A DNA stretch of 64,000 nt from Rheinheimera pleomorphica (GTDB lineage: Bacteria > Pseudomonadota > Gammaproteobacteria > Enterobacterales > Alteromonadaceae). The notes beneath the pieces are model-generated. The model saw nothing but the letters and a program-made list of their open reading frames with translations. It did no database searches and was not told the DNA's origin. This document shows positions 54,952 through 64,000 of the stretch, in pieces. The position numbers and the translations under genes are program-made. How positions within the stretch are numbered: the first letter of the stretch is position 1; the number at the start of each line of letters is the position of its first letter. Location: NCBI RefSeq assembly GCF_011634895.1, contig NZ_SIRR01000007.1:310001-374000 (forward strand), read 5' to 3'.

Positions 54952-57829
54952 TCACACCCAACATGCCCGCACCATGCTGTGGCGCATCGCGCAAAAAGAA
55001 ATCAGCCTGTTTTTTGCCTCACCGGTGAGCTACCTGTTTTTAGGTGGCTTTTTAGCGGTGGTGCTGTTTATGTTTTTCTGGGGAGAGGCATTTTTTGCCC
55101 GCAATATTGCCGATGTGCGGCCGCTGTTTAATGCCATGCCGTTGCTGCTGATTTTTCTTGCCAGCAGCTTAACCATGCGCTTGTGGAGCGAAGAGCGCCG
55201 CAGCGGCACCCTGGAACATGTACTAACGCAAAGCACACCACTGTGGCAGTTTGTGCTGGGCAAATTTATCGGCTGCAGCCTGCTACTGCTGTTGGCGTTG
55301 CTGCTCACCCTACCGTTGCCGTTCACGGTAGCCATGCTGGGCGAGCTGGACTGGGGCCCGGTGTGGGCCGGTTATCTTGCTACCCTGCTGCTGGGTATGC
55401 TGTACCTGGCGATTGGCCTGTATGCGTCGGCGCGCAGCGACAACCCGATCGTGGCGTTGTTGGTATCAGTGTTGTTATGTGGCGTGTTTTATTTAATTGG
55501 CAGCAATGTCATCACCAGTTTATTTGGTCAGAATATCAGCCAGTGGTTAAGCCTGTTGTCTACCTCGGGCCGGTTTGAAGCCATCAGTCGCGGTATGCTG
55601 GATGCGCGTGACTTATTGTACTTTGTCAGCTTAACGCTGGTGTTTTTAACGTTGAATTGTTGGGCATTGGAGCGCGGTCGTTGGAGTGAACAGCCGGGCG
55701 TTGCCGCTAAACGCTGGCAGTGGGTTGCCAGCCTGGTCGTGGTAAATGCGCTGGCATTGAATTTATGGCTGGGGCAGTTATCAGCTCTGCGCTATGACAG
55801 CACCACGGGTCAGCAATTTACCTTGTCAGAGGCCAGCAAACAGCAGCTGGCGCAATTACAGGAGCCACTGCTGCTGCGCGGCTATTTCAGCAGCAAAACC
55901 CACCCGCTATTAGCACCTCTGGTGCCGCAACTAAGTGATTTGCTACGTGAGTATGAAATTGCCGGTAAGGGCCGCATTAAGCTGGAGCTGGTCGATCCGT
56001 TAAGCTCTGCCGAAGCAGAAAAGCAGGCTAATCAGGAATTTGGTATCGAGCCGGTGCCGTTTCAGGTGGCGGATCGCTATCAGTCGTCGATTGTCAGCAG
56101 CTATTTTAACGTACTGGTGCAGTACGGCAGTGAATATAAAGTCCTGGGTTTTCGCGACTTAATCGAGGTGAAGTCGGGCGGCGAGGCCGAGCTAAATGTG
56201 CAGCTGCGTAACCCTGAGCTGGATATCACCCGCACCATTCGCGCGGTAATGCAGGGTTACCAGGCCGGTGGCGAGCTATTTGCTGCGGTCGACCAACCGC
56301 TTAGCTTCACTGCTTACTTGTCGGAGAGCAGCAAGCTGCCGGCACAGTTACAGCAGTTTGCTGCTGATATTAATAGCGTGCTGGATAAGCTGACTGTTGA
56401 GGCTGGCGATAAACTGAGCCGCCAAACGCTGGACCCGGATGCCAATGGCGGCGAGCTGGCGCAGCAACTGGCTAACGATTACGGCATCAGCCCGCTGGTC
56501 ACCGGTTTGCTTGACCCTAACCCATTTTACTTCCATTTACTGCTCGGCGATGGTGAGCAGCTGGTGCAAATTCCGCTGGACGATTTCTCAGCTGAAAGCT
56601 TTGAGCGCAATTTCACCGCGGCAGTAAAACGCTTTGCCAGTGGTTACCGCAAAACGGTAGCCTTAGCGGCACCGGCGGCCAACCCTTATGGCGGCGGTGT
56701 TAGTTTTAGCCAGTTGCAGCAGTACCTTGGCGATGAGCTGAATGTTAAAACCGAAGATCTGACTGACGGCAGTGTCGCCAGTGATGCTGATATTCTGCTG
56801 CTGGCAGCACCGGATAAACTGGATGACAAGGCGTTGTTTGCCGTGGATCAGTTTTTAATGCAGGGTGGTACGGTATTGCTGGCCAGCTCGCCTTACAGTG
56901 CTGACTTTAGCGGCCGTAGCCTGAACCTGAAAACGGTGCAGTCGGGCCTGACCGACTGGCTGGCGCATCATGGTATCAGCCAGCAGAACACCTTAGTGCT
57001 AGACCAGCAAAGCGCTGCGCTGCCACTGCCGGTGACACGCGATCTGGGCGGCTTCCGCGTGCAGGAAGTACGGATGCTGGATTACCCCTACTTTATTGAT
57101 GTGCGCCAGAACGGTTTAAACGCCGAGCATCCGGCCACTTCCAGCCTGCAGCAGCTAACCTTGAACTGGGCATCGCCGCTGGCTATTGATGCTGATAAAA
57201 ACAACAGCCGCAAGGTGACGGAGCTTATTCACAGCTCTAACCGCGCCTGGTTGTCAGCCAGTACAGAGGTACTGCCGCCGCTGAATCAGTATGGCGAGCT
57301 AAGCTTTACGGCAGAGGGTGAGCAGCAGTCTTATCTGCTGGGCGCTGTGATCGAGGGCGAGTTTAGCTCCTACTTTGCCGGTAAAGACTCGCCGCTGCTA
57401 ACAGCTGCTAATGAAACAGCTGTTGATGAAGCAAACGAAGATGCTGCCGCTGACGAGCCGGCGCTAAATGTCTCCTCTGTGCTAAGCCGCTCGCCGTCTT
57501 CTGCGCGGTTAATCGTGCTCAGTTCAAACGACTTTATCAGCGACACCGCACTACAGCTAAGCGGCGCGGCCAGTGGCGTACAGGATATCGCTGCACTGCA
57601 GCTGATTGCCAATACGCTGGACTGGGCGCTGGATGATGCCGCCTTAACCAGTATCCGCGCCCGCGGTCAGTTTAACCGCACGCTGTTACCCATGGATGAA
57701 GGCAGCCAGCAGTTCTGGGAATACCTGAACTACGCTATAGCCGTGTTGCTGCTGGTGGCGCTGATTTTACTGCAGCGCAGCCTGCAAAAGCGGCGTCAGC
57801 TGGCCTGGCTGAAACAACTGGCAGACTAA
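54941..57829 (+). CDS. ABC permease fused to GldG-like auxiliary domain
   Basis: 962 residues. N-terminal ~250 residues are an ABC-2-type permease with six membrane helices (FFASPVSYLFLGGFLAVVLF, EERRSGTLEHVLTQSTPLWQF). The C-terminal ~650 residues are a GldG-like ABC_transp_aux periplasmic domain (LLREYEIAGKGRIKLELVDP, VSFSQLQQYLGDELNVKTED), ending in a final membrane helix (YAIAVLLLVALILLQRSLQK). In other bacteria permease (GldF) and GldG are separate genes, so this is a fusion, which occurs in proteobacteria. Acts with the upstream ATPase. Confidence 0.92.
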   Translation: MQPDHTQHARTMLWRIAQKEISLFFASPVSYLFLGGFLAVVLFMFFWGEAFFARNIADVRPLFNAMPLLLIFLASSLTMRLWSEERRSGTLEHVLTQSTPLWQFVLGKFIGCSLLLLLALLLTLPLPFTVAMLGELDWGPVWAGYLATLLLGMLYLAIGLYASARSDNPIVALLVSVLLCGVFYLIGSNVITSLFGQNISQWLSLLSTSGRFEAISRGMLDARDLLYFVSLTLVFLTLNCWALERGRWSEQPGVAAKRWQWVASLVVVNALALNLWLGQLSALRYDSTTGQQFTLSEASKQQLAQLQEPLLLRGYFSSKTHPLLAPLVPQLSDLLREYEIAGKGRIKLELVDPLSSAEAEKQANQEFGIEPVPFQVADRYQSSIVSSYFNVLVQYGSEYKVLGFRDLIEVKSGGEAELNVQLRNPELDITRTIRAVMQGYQAGGELFAAVDQPLSFTAYLSESSKLPAQLQQFAADINSVLDKLTVEAGDKLSRQTLDPDANGGELAQQLANDYGISPLVTGLLDPNPFYFHLLLGDGEQLVQIPLDDFSAESFERNFTAAVKRFASGYRKTVALAAPAANPYGGGVSFSQLQQYLGDELNVKTEDLTDGSVASDADILLLAAPDKLDDKALFAVDQFLMQGGTVLLASSPYSADFSGRSLNLKTVQSGLTDWLAHHGISQQNTLVLDQQSAALPLPVTRDLGGFRVQEVRMLDYPYFIDVRQNGLNAEHPATSSLQQLTLNWASPLAIDADKNNSRKVTELIHSSNRAWLSASTEVLPPLNQYGELSFTAEGEQQSYLLGAVIEGEFSSYFAGKDSPLLTAANETAVDEANEDAAADEPALNVSSVLSRSPSSARLIVLSSNDFISDTALQLSGAASGVQDIAALQLIANTLDWALDDAALTSIRARGQFNRTLLPMDEGSQQFWEYLNYAIAVLLLVALILLQRSLQKRRQLAWLKQLAD

Positions 57830-57841
57830 ACAGGAGGCGAA

Positions 57842-58777
57842 ATGACACCTTTAATGCGTAATTTAACTGTGCTGCTTATCGTCCAGTTGTTGCTGGCGCT
57901 GTGGCTGTTTAGCAGCAGTAACAACGATATTGTAAGCGAGCCGCTGCTGCCAAAGCTTACACAGGCTGACAGCTTAGTGCTAAGCAGCAAAGACGGCGAG
58001 CTAACGCTCACTAAGCAAGGCGATAACTGGCAGCTGGCCAATGGTCTGCCAGTCAGCCAGGGCAAGCTGGATAGCCTGCTGCGCGATTTAACCGCGCTCA
58101 AATCCGGCTGGCCGGTGGCACAAAGCAGCGAAGCGCAAGGCCGTTTTAGTGTGGCTGACGATAAGTTTGAACAAAAATTAGTGCTGATGCAGGGCGAAAA
58201 AGTGCTGCACACGCTGTATCTGGGCGATAGCCCGGCATTTCGACAGTTGTATGTGCGCACTGACGGCGATGAGGCTATCTACAAAGCGGCACTCAACCGC
58301 TTTGAGCTGAGCGCGGAGGAGAGCGCCTGGCTGGATAAGCAGTTACTGCGCTTGCCGGTGGTAGAGCGCATTGCGCAGGGTGCTAACAGCCTAAGCCGCC
58401 AGGGCGATAACTGGCAGCTGTCGCTTAACGGCGAAAGCCATACTGCAGACAGCGCAGCCGCCCGTGATTTAGTGGCTAAGCTGAGTTCACTTTCGGTGCT
58501 GAAACGGGCAGAAAAAGCGCCACTTAGCAGTGATATTACCGAGCTTAATGTACGCAGCAGTGCCCGCGATTATCAGTATCAGCTGGTAAAACAGGACGAT
58601 ACTGCGCTTATCCGCCGCAACGACATTGAGCATTGGTTTGAACTCAGCCAAAGCCAGTTTGATCAGTTGCAGGCTATCGACTGGCTGGCGTTGCAGCGCT
58701 CAGATGAGGCGCAGGGTGACAAGCTCAGCGAAGTGGCCGCCAGTGAGCAATCAGATCAGCCGCCAAGCAGTGACTAA
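57842..58777 (+). CDS. DUF4340 protein of the Gld-type ABC operon
   Basis: 311 residues: an N-terminal membrane helix (LTVLLIVQLLLALWLFSSS) and two similar periplasmic repeats (SKDGELTLTKQGDNWQLANG and SRQGDNWQLSLNGESHTADS), a DUF4340 pattern. Commonly encoded with GldA/GldG-type transporters; probably an accessory periplasmic subunit. GGAGG just upstream; terminator follows. Confidence 0.9.
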   Translation: MTPLMRNLTVLLIVQLLLALWLFSSSNNDIVSEPLLPKLTQADSLVLSSKDGELTLTKQGDNWQLANGLPVSQGKLDSLLRDLTALKSGWPVAQSSEAQGRFSVADDKFEQKLVLMQGEKVLHTLYLGDSPAFRQLYVRTDGDEAIYKAALNRFELSAEESAWLDKQLLRLPVVERIAQGANSLSRQGDNWQLSLNGESHTADSAAARDLVAKLSSLSVLKRAEKAPLSSDITELNVRSSARDYQYQLVKQDDTALIRRNDIEHWFELSQSQFDQLQAIDWLALQRSDEAQGDKLSEVAASEQSDQPPSSD

Positions 58778-58797
58778 ACTGTAGATGGGCAACACCA

Positions 58798-58829
58798 CGC
58801 CAGCACCTGTGCCTTTGGTGCTGGCGTTT
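58798..58829 (+). terminator. Terminator between ABC and condensin operons
   Basis: CGCCAGCACC (58798-58807), nine-base loop, GGTGCTGGCG (58817-58826) followed by TTTA. Strong ten-base stem, short T-run. Confidence 0.8.
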
Positions 58830-58889
58830 ACACTGAATCCGTGGATAATAACGCTTTGGTTTTAACGAAGCAGGGCTGCTTATCCACGC

Positions 58890-60137
58890 ATGATTTCCCC
58901 GCGTAAAATACTTAAATGTCTGGACGAACACTGGCAGGTTATTGAAGCCTTAATTGGCCGCAGTAGCCTGGGCAGTTTCAGCTTTCAGGATGTGCAGGCG
59001 CTGATTAAACGCTTTAATCCGACTTACAGCAGTGAGCAAATCTTTAAAGAGGCGCAGCGTCTGTTGCAGGCGGAAGTGTTTATTCCACTGGCCAAGTCCA
59101 GCCAGCTGGAACTGAACCGCGCCGTGCTGGAATTTGCTGAATATCTGCTGCAAGAGCATAACCTGGGTATGGCAGAAGATATTCAAAGCCGTATTCACGA
59201 GCTAAACCGGCTGGCACGCAAGTTAGAACTGGCTGCTAAAGGCCGCGATGCCAGCGAACTCAAGCGCTTTATCTGGCAGATGGATGAGCGCATCCGCGAA
59301 GTGGTAAAACATTTTGGCAAAAACGAAACTGCCATTTTAAACCTGGTCGATAAAGCCAAAGCTGATGAGCGCAATTTATCCTTAGCGCGCCGTTACAGCG
59401 CGGTAATGGAAGCCTTTGACGACTACATCGAGCCGATGCTGCAGCTGATTGATATCAACGGCCCGTTTCAGGCCACTATTGCCAGCCTGGAAGCGCTGCT
59501 GAGTGAGCAAATAAACGCGCTGGAAATCAGTGGCGGCCTAAGCCATGAAAAAGAGCTATTACTGCAGCTGCGCACCCGCTTACTGGATATGAACCAGATT
59601 GGCCGTGAAAGCTTAAGCCGCAGCGCCGATGCGTTAATGCCACTACGCGAAGAGCTACGTAAAAATACGCTGTTATCACGTAACGCCAGTGCGGTGCTGG
59701 GTTTAATGCGCAAAAAAGGCATTGATCTGACGTTAAGCCAGCTGCCGGTAGTGATCGCCTCAGATTCACAGCGTTTCTCACTTGGCAGTGCTAATCAGCT
59801 AACCAGCTATATGGCCGAGCTGGCCGATTATCAGCAAGCTGAATACCAGTTGCCAACGCAACAAGACGAGCGTGTGGCGCCGAATTTACAACTGCCGGAT
59901 TACGATAGTGTGCTGAACAAAGCGCGCAGTAGCGGCACTATTACTAACCTGGCGCGCTGGCTGGATGACAGCTACCCGAATTTAGCGCTGGATGAGCTGC
60001 TGTATCTGTATCAGGCGTTAAGCCGCGAAGACGGTTTGGCGCTTAATCATGACCATCAGGCGGTTGAACTGACGTTACAGCAGCATAAGTTAACCCTTTA
60101 CCCGTTTTCGCAGGAGGCCAAGGCCGATGCATCTTGA
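58890..60137 (+). CDS. mksF: Condensin kleisin subunit MksF
   Basis: 415 residues, mostly helical, with an N-terminal wHTH-like region (ISPRKILKCLDEHWQVIEAL, SFQDVQALIKRFNPTYSSEQ) and a central helical domain (MDERIREVVKHFGKNETAIL). Length and place before a ~200-aa and a ~940-aa SMC gene match MksF (MukF-like kleisin). It should bridge the MksB heads. Overlaps mksE by 11 bases. I name by size, order and the SMC partner; direct similarity by eye is moderate. Confidence 0.88.
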   Translation: MISPRKILKCLDEHWQVIEALIGRSSLGSFSFQDVQALIKRFNPTYSSEQIFKEAQRLLQAEVFIPLAKSSQLELNRAVLEFAEYLLQEHNLGMAEDIQSRIHELNRLARKLELAAKGRDASELKRFIWQMDERIREVVKHFGKNETAILNLVDKAKADERNLSLARRYSAVMEAFDDYIEPMLQLIDINGPFQATIASLEALLSEQINALEISGGLSHEKELLLQLRTRLLDMNQIGRESLSRSADALMPLREELRKNTLLSRNASAVLGLMRKKGIDLTLSQLPVVIASDSQRFSLGSANQLTSYMAELADYQQAEYQLPTQQDERVAPNLQLPDYDSVLNKARSSGTITNLARWLDDSYPNLALDELLYLYQALSREDGLALNHDHQAVELTLQQHKLTLYPFSQEAKADAS

Positions 60138-60717
60138 TTTACAAGAGCTGACCCAGCTGGCTGAGATCTATAAAAAGCTCAGTGGCGGTTACCATATCAG
60201 TGAGCAGGACTTAGCGCTGTGGCAAGAACTGGACGCGCAGGAACTAGGCTACAGCGCATTATTCTCTGGTCTTGGCCACACACTAAAGCGCGACAGCCGC
60301 GGCTTCTTCTATTTTGACGTCGATGACGCCAGCGCCAATATGGGTAAAATTTCCCGCCTGTTTGCGCTGACAATTTATGCGCTGGTGGAATATTTTGCCG
60401 ATCAGGGCCGCGATCCACTACAAGCGCTGTTTGATAGCGAGCTGGATCATGAAGTGTTCGCAGCCATTGTACAAAAGCAATATCACCTGTTCGAGCAGCT
60501 GGATATCTTTAGCGCCACTGATGTAAAACGCGAGGTGGCTAACCGGATGCTGCGTTTAGGCTTAGCCCGCGCCAGCGGTGACAATATTAAGCTGCTCTCA
60601 CCGGTGCACCGCTATTTAGATGCCTTACTGCAGTTGGATGATGACGCACCGCAAGACTCCAGCGATACGGTGTTATTGGTTGATACCCCGGATACTGAGG
60701 AGATGAGCGATGTCTGA
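60127..60717 (+). CDS. mksE: Condensin accessory subunit MksE
   Basis: 196 residues. Winged-helix-type KITE protein with LYKKLSGGYHISEQDL-like N-terminus, FALTIYALVEYFADQGRDPL and VKREVANRMLRLGLARASGD followed by an acidic tail. Corresponds to MukE/MksE, which binds kleisin. Overlaps both mksF and mksB (ends eight bases into mksB), so the three are translated together. Confidence 0.9.
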   Translation: MHLDLQELTQLAEIYKKLSGGYHISEQDLALWQELDAQELGYSALFSGLGHTLKRDSRGFFYFDVDDASANMGKISRLFALTIYALVEYFADQGRDPLQALFDSELDHEVFAAIVQKQYHLFEQLDIFSATDVKREVANRMLRLGLARASGDNIKLLSPVHRYLDALLQLDDDAPQDSSDTVLLVDTPDTEEMSDV

Positions 60718-63541
60718 GCAGCTGTACGGCCTGACTAAACTGGCGCTGTTAAATACCGCCGGTTATGCCAAATGCGTCATTCCATTGGATCATGCCGCCT
60801 CGATTTGTGCGCCGAACAATACCGGTAAAAGCTCGGTAATTAATGCGCTGCAGTTTCCGCTGATTAACGATTTACGCCTAACTGAGTGGGACGGCCACGA
60901 TTTAGATGAAACGCGTAAGTTCTATTTTGGCTCGGATCAGAGCTATATCCTGCTGGAGGCAAACTTACCCGATGGCAAAGTGGTGATCGGCGTGGCCGGT
61001 CTGGGTAAAATTGCCGGCTACAAGTACCAGTATTTTTGCTATCAGGGTGCACTGGATTTAGACCACTTTATCGCCGGCAACAGCATAGTGAAATACAACA
61101 AGCTCGACCACGTGCTGCGCGAAAAAGGCCTGGATCCGATTGAGCTGAAACCGTCCGAGCTTAACGCCATGCTGACCGGCGGCGCCACACCGTACGACAG
61201 CCGCATTAACCTTAGGATGATCCCGCTGAATAACGTATCAGATGCACCGGTGTATAAAGATATTTTCCGCCGTATTCTCAACCTGCATAAGCTGACCGCG
61301 CAGGACGTGAAGCGCTTATTGTTGCCGGTATTTGCCCGCCATCTGGGCGACCCGAAAGTCGATTTTTATGCTGTCTGGCATGGAGCCTTTGAAAAAGTAA
61401 ACCGTGACCGGCGCGAGCTAAAAGCGCTGCAAAGCCAGCAGGAAGGCGTGACCGCACTGGAGCATATGCTGGATGCGCGCGCGGTGTACAAAGGTAAATT
61501 AGCCGCTTTTGCCCCTAAGCTCGATATTGCCTTAAACGACTATCAGCAGCACTTTGACGACCAAACCAGTGAGCTCGGTGTACAGCTGGAAGATTTACTT
61601 AGCGAAAAGCAGCAGTTAGAAGAGCGCCAACGTTTATTTGTCGGCCAGATTAAAGACTTAGGCAACCGCCAGCTTGAGCTTAGCCAGTGGTTTAACCAAT
61701 ACGATGCGCTGCATAGCCGCTTTGAACTGGCTAGCAGTGAGCAGCTGGCAACCAACCTTGGCAATATCCGCAGTGACTACGAGCGTTTAAGCCACAGCTT
61801 ACAGGGTGCCAGTAACGTCAATCTGGCCACTTTGCAGCATCAGCTGGCGCAGACGCAGAAGCAGCATAAAAGCGCTAAGTTGCAGCTAAAAAACCTCGAG
61901 TACAACCTGTATTCACGGTTGCGTGAAGATTTAAGCCTGCCGGAAGTGCAGCACATTACTAAGCTGCTAAACCCGGATCTGTTATCGCTTTCCACCGCCA
62001 AAGGCGGCGAAGTCGAGATCACTGATGACAGCGCCTTTAGCAACCTGTTGGAGCAGCTGGCCGATTGTATTAAAGGTGGCAAAGCGCATTTGCCGGGCGC
62101 CGTTATCGATTTAGCGCCGCTACACAGTGCACCGGATATGACCAGCGCCGAAGATAAGCTGCAAATTAAGCAGCAAATCGAGGCCTTAGAGCAAAGCTTG
62201 CACACGCTTAACCAGCAAATTGAAGTAGCTGCCGATTTAGCCGGTAAAACCCGCGAAAAAGAGCGGCTGTATCAGGATATGCTGCAAGCTGAGCAGGACG
62301 TAAAAGATTTCAGCCGCTACCAGCAAATGCGCCAATTGCTCGACGATCAGCAGCAGTTACAGGCCGCGCTGGAAGAGGAGGAAGCCAGTGTGCAAGGCCA
62401 GCTGGATGAGGTGCAGCACAAGCTGGCCAGCCAGTCCGACCGGCGTAACCTGCTGAACAATAAGCTGGAGCAGTTAAAGCGGCAAAAAGAGCGCATTGAT
62501 CAGGAAAAACGTGAGCGCCGCGACCACGAGCTGGAGCTATATAGCGGCCGTGTTACGCCTTATATGATTGATATCGTGTTGGATTTTGACAATTTAGCCG
62601 ACAGTATCCGCAGTTTTAACAAAGACTGTCAGGAACTGCGCTTAACCGAGATGAATATCGCCAACACCTATCAGTTTATCTACAACGCTGGTATCACCAA
62701 GTTTGAAACCGAAAGCGATACTGAGCTGAAGTACCAGAAGCTGATTGAGGCGTTCCATCATCTGGATAAAGAGCGTGATGCCATTGAGCGCCGCGCCCGG
62801 GTAGCATTAACCGAAGTGGCCTCGACCTTAAAAGGCCTGCGCAACGATTTAAACCGGCTGCACCGCGAGCTTAACAGCTTTAACCGCGGCATCTGGCGTC
62901 AGCAAATCTCTAACTTAAAAGACTTTAAGATAGAGATAGTCGACCGCAAATTGCTAGTTGGCCATATTGATACCATTTTAAGCACCTCTGAAGCCTACGA
63001 GCAGGGTGATACTTTCGATTTACTGGCTGGCAATACCCTGGCCGAGCGCGATATTAACGCTGCCCGTGATTATTTAGTACAAGCGGCCAGTGAAAAAGGC
63101 GGCTTAACATTGTCGGATTTATTTGATATCCGCTTTAAAGTGGTGAACCGCGCTGGCGAAGAAGAGTACTTCGACAAGATCGACTCGGCCGGTTCTAACG
63201 GCACCCGTATTACCATTAAGCTGCTGTGCGGTATGTTGTTTATCCGCCAGTTACTGGCCGAGCGCGAGCGTGGTAAATACCGTATTCCGATTTACATCGA
63301 CGAAGCGGCCGATATCGACCCGCATAACCAGCAGGCCATTATCGAAACTGCACTTAGCTTTGGCTTTGTGCCCATTTTTGCCTCGGTGAAACCACAAACC
63401 AGCTGCCGTTATATCGTGCCTATCCGCACCGTCGCCAACGGCGCACAAAACTGGGTAGATGAAAAAGACTGGATAATTTGCCAGCCAGTGCAGCAAGAAC
63501 TGCAGCCGGAAGAGGTTGAAGCTATGGCTGAAACGGTATAA
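60710..63541 (+). CDS. mksB: SMC-like condensin ATPase MksB
   Basis: 943 residues, much shorter than MukB (about 1480), as is normal for MksB. Walker A with CAPNNTGKSS at 33-42, two coiled-coil blocks (about 270-370 and 470-650) around a short hinge-like middle, C motif SNGTRITIKLLCGMLFI and Walker B RIPIYIDEAADIDPHN near 860. It forms an ATP-driven clamp that loops DNA; MksBEF in Pseudomonas helps organise the chromosome. With MksG/JetD these genes act as the Wadjet anti-plasmid system, but no such gene is seen downstream in this window. Confidence 0.95.
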   Translation: MSEQLYGLTKLALLNTAGYAKCVIPLDHAASICAPNNTGKSSVINALQFPLINDLRLTEWDGHDLDETRKFYFGSDQSYILLEANLPDGKVVIGVAGLGKIAGYKYQYFCYQGALDLDHFIAGNSIVKYNKLDHVLREKGLDPIELKPSELNAMLTGGATPYDSRINLRMIPLNNVSDAPVYKDIFRRILNLHKLTAQDVKRLLLPVFARHLGDPKVDFYAVWHGAFEKVNRDRRELKALQSQQEGVTALEHMLDARAVYKGKLAAFAPKLDIALNDYQQHFDDQTSELGVQLEDLLSEKQQLEERQRLFVGQIKDLGNRQLELSQWFNQYDALHSRFELASSEQLATNLGNIRSDYERLSHSLQGASNVNLATLQHQLAQTQKQHKSAKLQLKNLEYNLYSRLREDLSLPEVQHITKLLNPDLLSLSTAKGGEVEITDDSAFSNLLEQLADCIKGGKAHLPGAVIDLAPLHSAPDMTSAEDKLQIKQQIEALEQSLHTLNQQIEVAADLAGKTREKERLYQDMLQAEQDVKDFSRYQQMRQLLDDQQQLQAALEEEEASVQGQLDEVQHKLASQSDRRNLLNNKLEQLKRQKERIDQEKRERRDHELELYSGRVTPYMIDIVLDFDNLADSIRSFNKDCQELRLTEMNIANTYQFIYNAGITKFETESDTELKYQKLIEAFHHLDKERDAIERRARVALTEVASTLKGLRNDLNRLHRELNSFNRGIWRQQISNLKDFKIEIVDRKLLVGHIDTILSTSEAYEQGDTFDLLAGNTLAERDINAARDYLVQAASEKGGLTLSDLFDIRFKVVNRAGEEEYFDKIDSAGSNGTRITIKLLCGMLFIRQLLAERERGKYRIPIYIDEAADIDPHNQQAIIETALSFGFVPIFASVKPQTSCRYIVPIRTVANGAQNWVDEKDWIICQPVQQELQPEEVEAMAETV

Positions 63542-63647
63542 CAGTAAAATGAATTGTGATTAAAATCTTAATTGACAGAACGACACCCAGACCCTAGACT
63601 TGCAACCAATATGACCGGCGCCTCTGCATTTATGTACGCGTCGGTTC

Positions 63648-63746
63648 TCATTTCTGAAATCCGTTCAACCATTCAATAGCTCCTTCAACTGCGCCAAAAT
63701 CTTGCAGGGTCAACATGTCATTTCTGGTAGTGGGAAAATCATTCAT
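63648..63746 (-). pseudogene. Decayed coding remnant, unknown
   Basis: On the minus strand 32 codons from ATG 63746 read plausibly as a protein end (MNDFPTTRNDMLTLQDFGAV then IEWLNGFQK). The frame continues upstream without an ATG (LRKLRTAAILKFVL) to about 63790, where a stop occurs; a second frame just beyond (YFLGALAKLDKH) may be the earlier part, separated by a frameshift. No ribosome site. Other bases in 63542-63960 show nothing recognisable. Confidence 0.35.
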
Positions 63747-63960
63747 CAATACGAATTTTAATATCGCTGCTGTCCTGAGCTTACGCAGTATGCTTATCTA
63801 ACTTAGCGAGCGCTCCAAGAAAATAGCTGTAAAATCTGATTCTCAATTAAGTAACGTTATTGTATCTATTCGCGTCTAAATTTCGTGTGTTCAGATCGGG
63901 CGGTATGTGTACGCATCGCTATAGTGGATTTGTAGCAGCTAAGTTAGTAAGGAAAAAAGT

Positions 63961-64000
63961 GTGTCGTTAAAGGATCAGAAAGTCAGAAAAGTATACCCCA
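63961..64000 (+). CDS. Possible start of a gene cut by the window edge
   Basis: GTG at 63961 with AAGGA seven bases upstream, then 13 open codons (SLKDQKVRKVYP) to the window end. Too short to identify; if it is a gene, it could tell whether mksG/jetD lies here, although 420 bases after mksB and a GTG start make that doubtful. Confidence 0.35.
   Translation, partial: MSLKDQKVRKVYP

Overview
The window is a piece of a gammaproteobacterial chromosome with moderate GC. The gene families (glrK-qseG-glrR, DUF2288, DUF3083, PA2778/PA2779, mksFEB, the leuL-leuABCD order) and codon use suggest an Alteromonadales/Chromatiales-type aquatic bacterium such as Rheinheimera, Alishewanella or Arsukibacterium. 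That placement is inferred from family content; no marker gene such as 16S is present.

Layout. 1-12144: the end of an EAL phosphodiesterase, a Tat-exported PhoX-like protein, an ElaA-like acetyltransferase, two divergent TonB receptors around a Fur box, a 2OG-Fe(II) oxygenase, a hotdog thioesterase, and a coupled gamma-glutamyltransferase-like/cupin-8 pair. 12145-13856: an IS200-like (RAYT-type) transposase inside a dense field of short repeats, with both ends of the gene partly duplicated. 13857-18874: a secreted 1499-residue RHS/YD-repeat protein followed by an overlapping small gene, a candidate immunity or accessory gene. 19042-23702: thioesterase, DUF2288, the GlrK-QseG-GlrR sensor operon and a small membrane protein. 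24042-31785: adenosine deaminase, secreted M24 peptidase, a LysR regulator divergent from PfpI plus a YqhD-like reductase, the PA2779/PA2778 pair and a cold-shock protein.

31871-35717 is an AT-richer accessory stretch ending near a tRNA-Leu(UAA). It holds a 351-aa protein with a glycine-zipper hydrophobic tail (candidate membrane-acting toxin). Translationally coupled to it are three tandem paralogous small membrane proteins (candidate immunity genes), the third truncated. Then come two paralogous Imm11/DUF1629-like genes, each directly preceded by a short out-of-frame coding tail that looks like the remnant of a lost toxin gene. This is the most interesting region in the window.

36273-53783 is mostly core: chemotaxis receptor, Tsx-like porin, CHASE-GGDEF cyclase, the leucine operon with a leader peptide and attenuator, M23 lipoprotein, a frameshifted thioredoxin-like gene, AIG2-like and uracil-DNA-glycosylase-like proteins, a two-component system, an aspartyl protease-like protein, a TRIC/YicG channel and DUF3083. 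53914-58777 is a GldA/GldG-type ABC operon preceded by a well-translated-looking 25-codon ORF. 58890-63541 is a complete MukBEF-like condensin operon (mksF-mksE-mksB) with no mksG/jetD next to it inside the window. The last 460 bases hold only a decayed fragment and perhaps the first codons of another gene.
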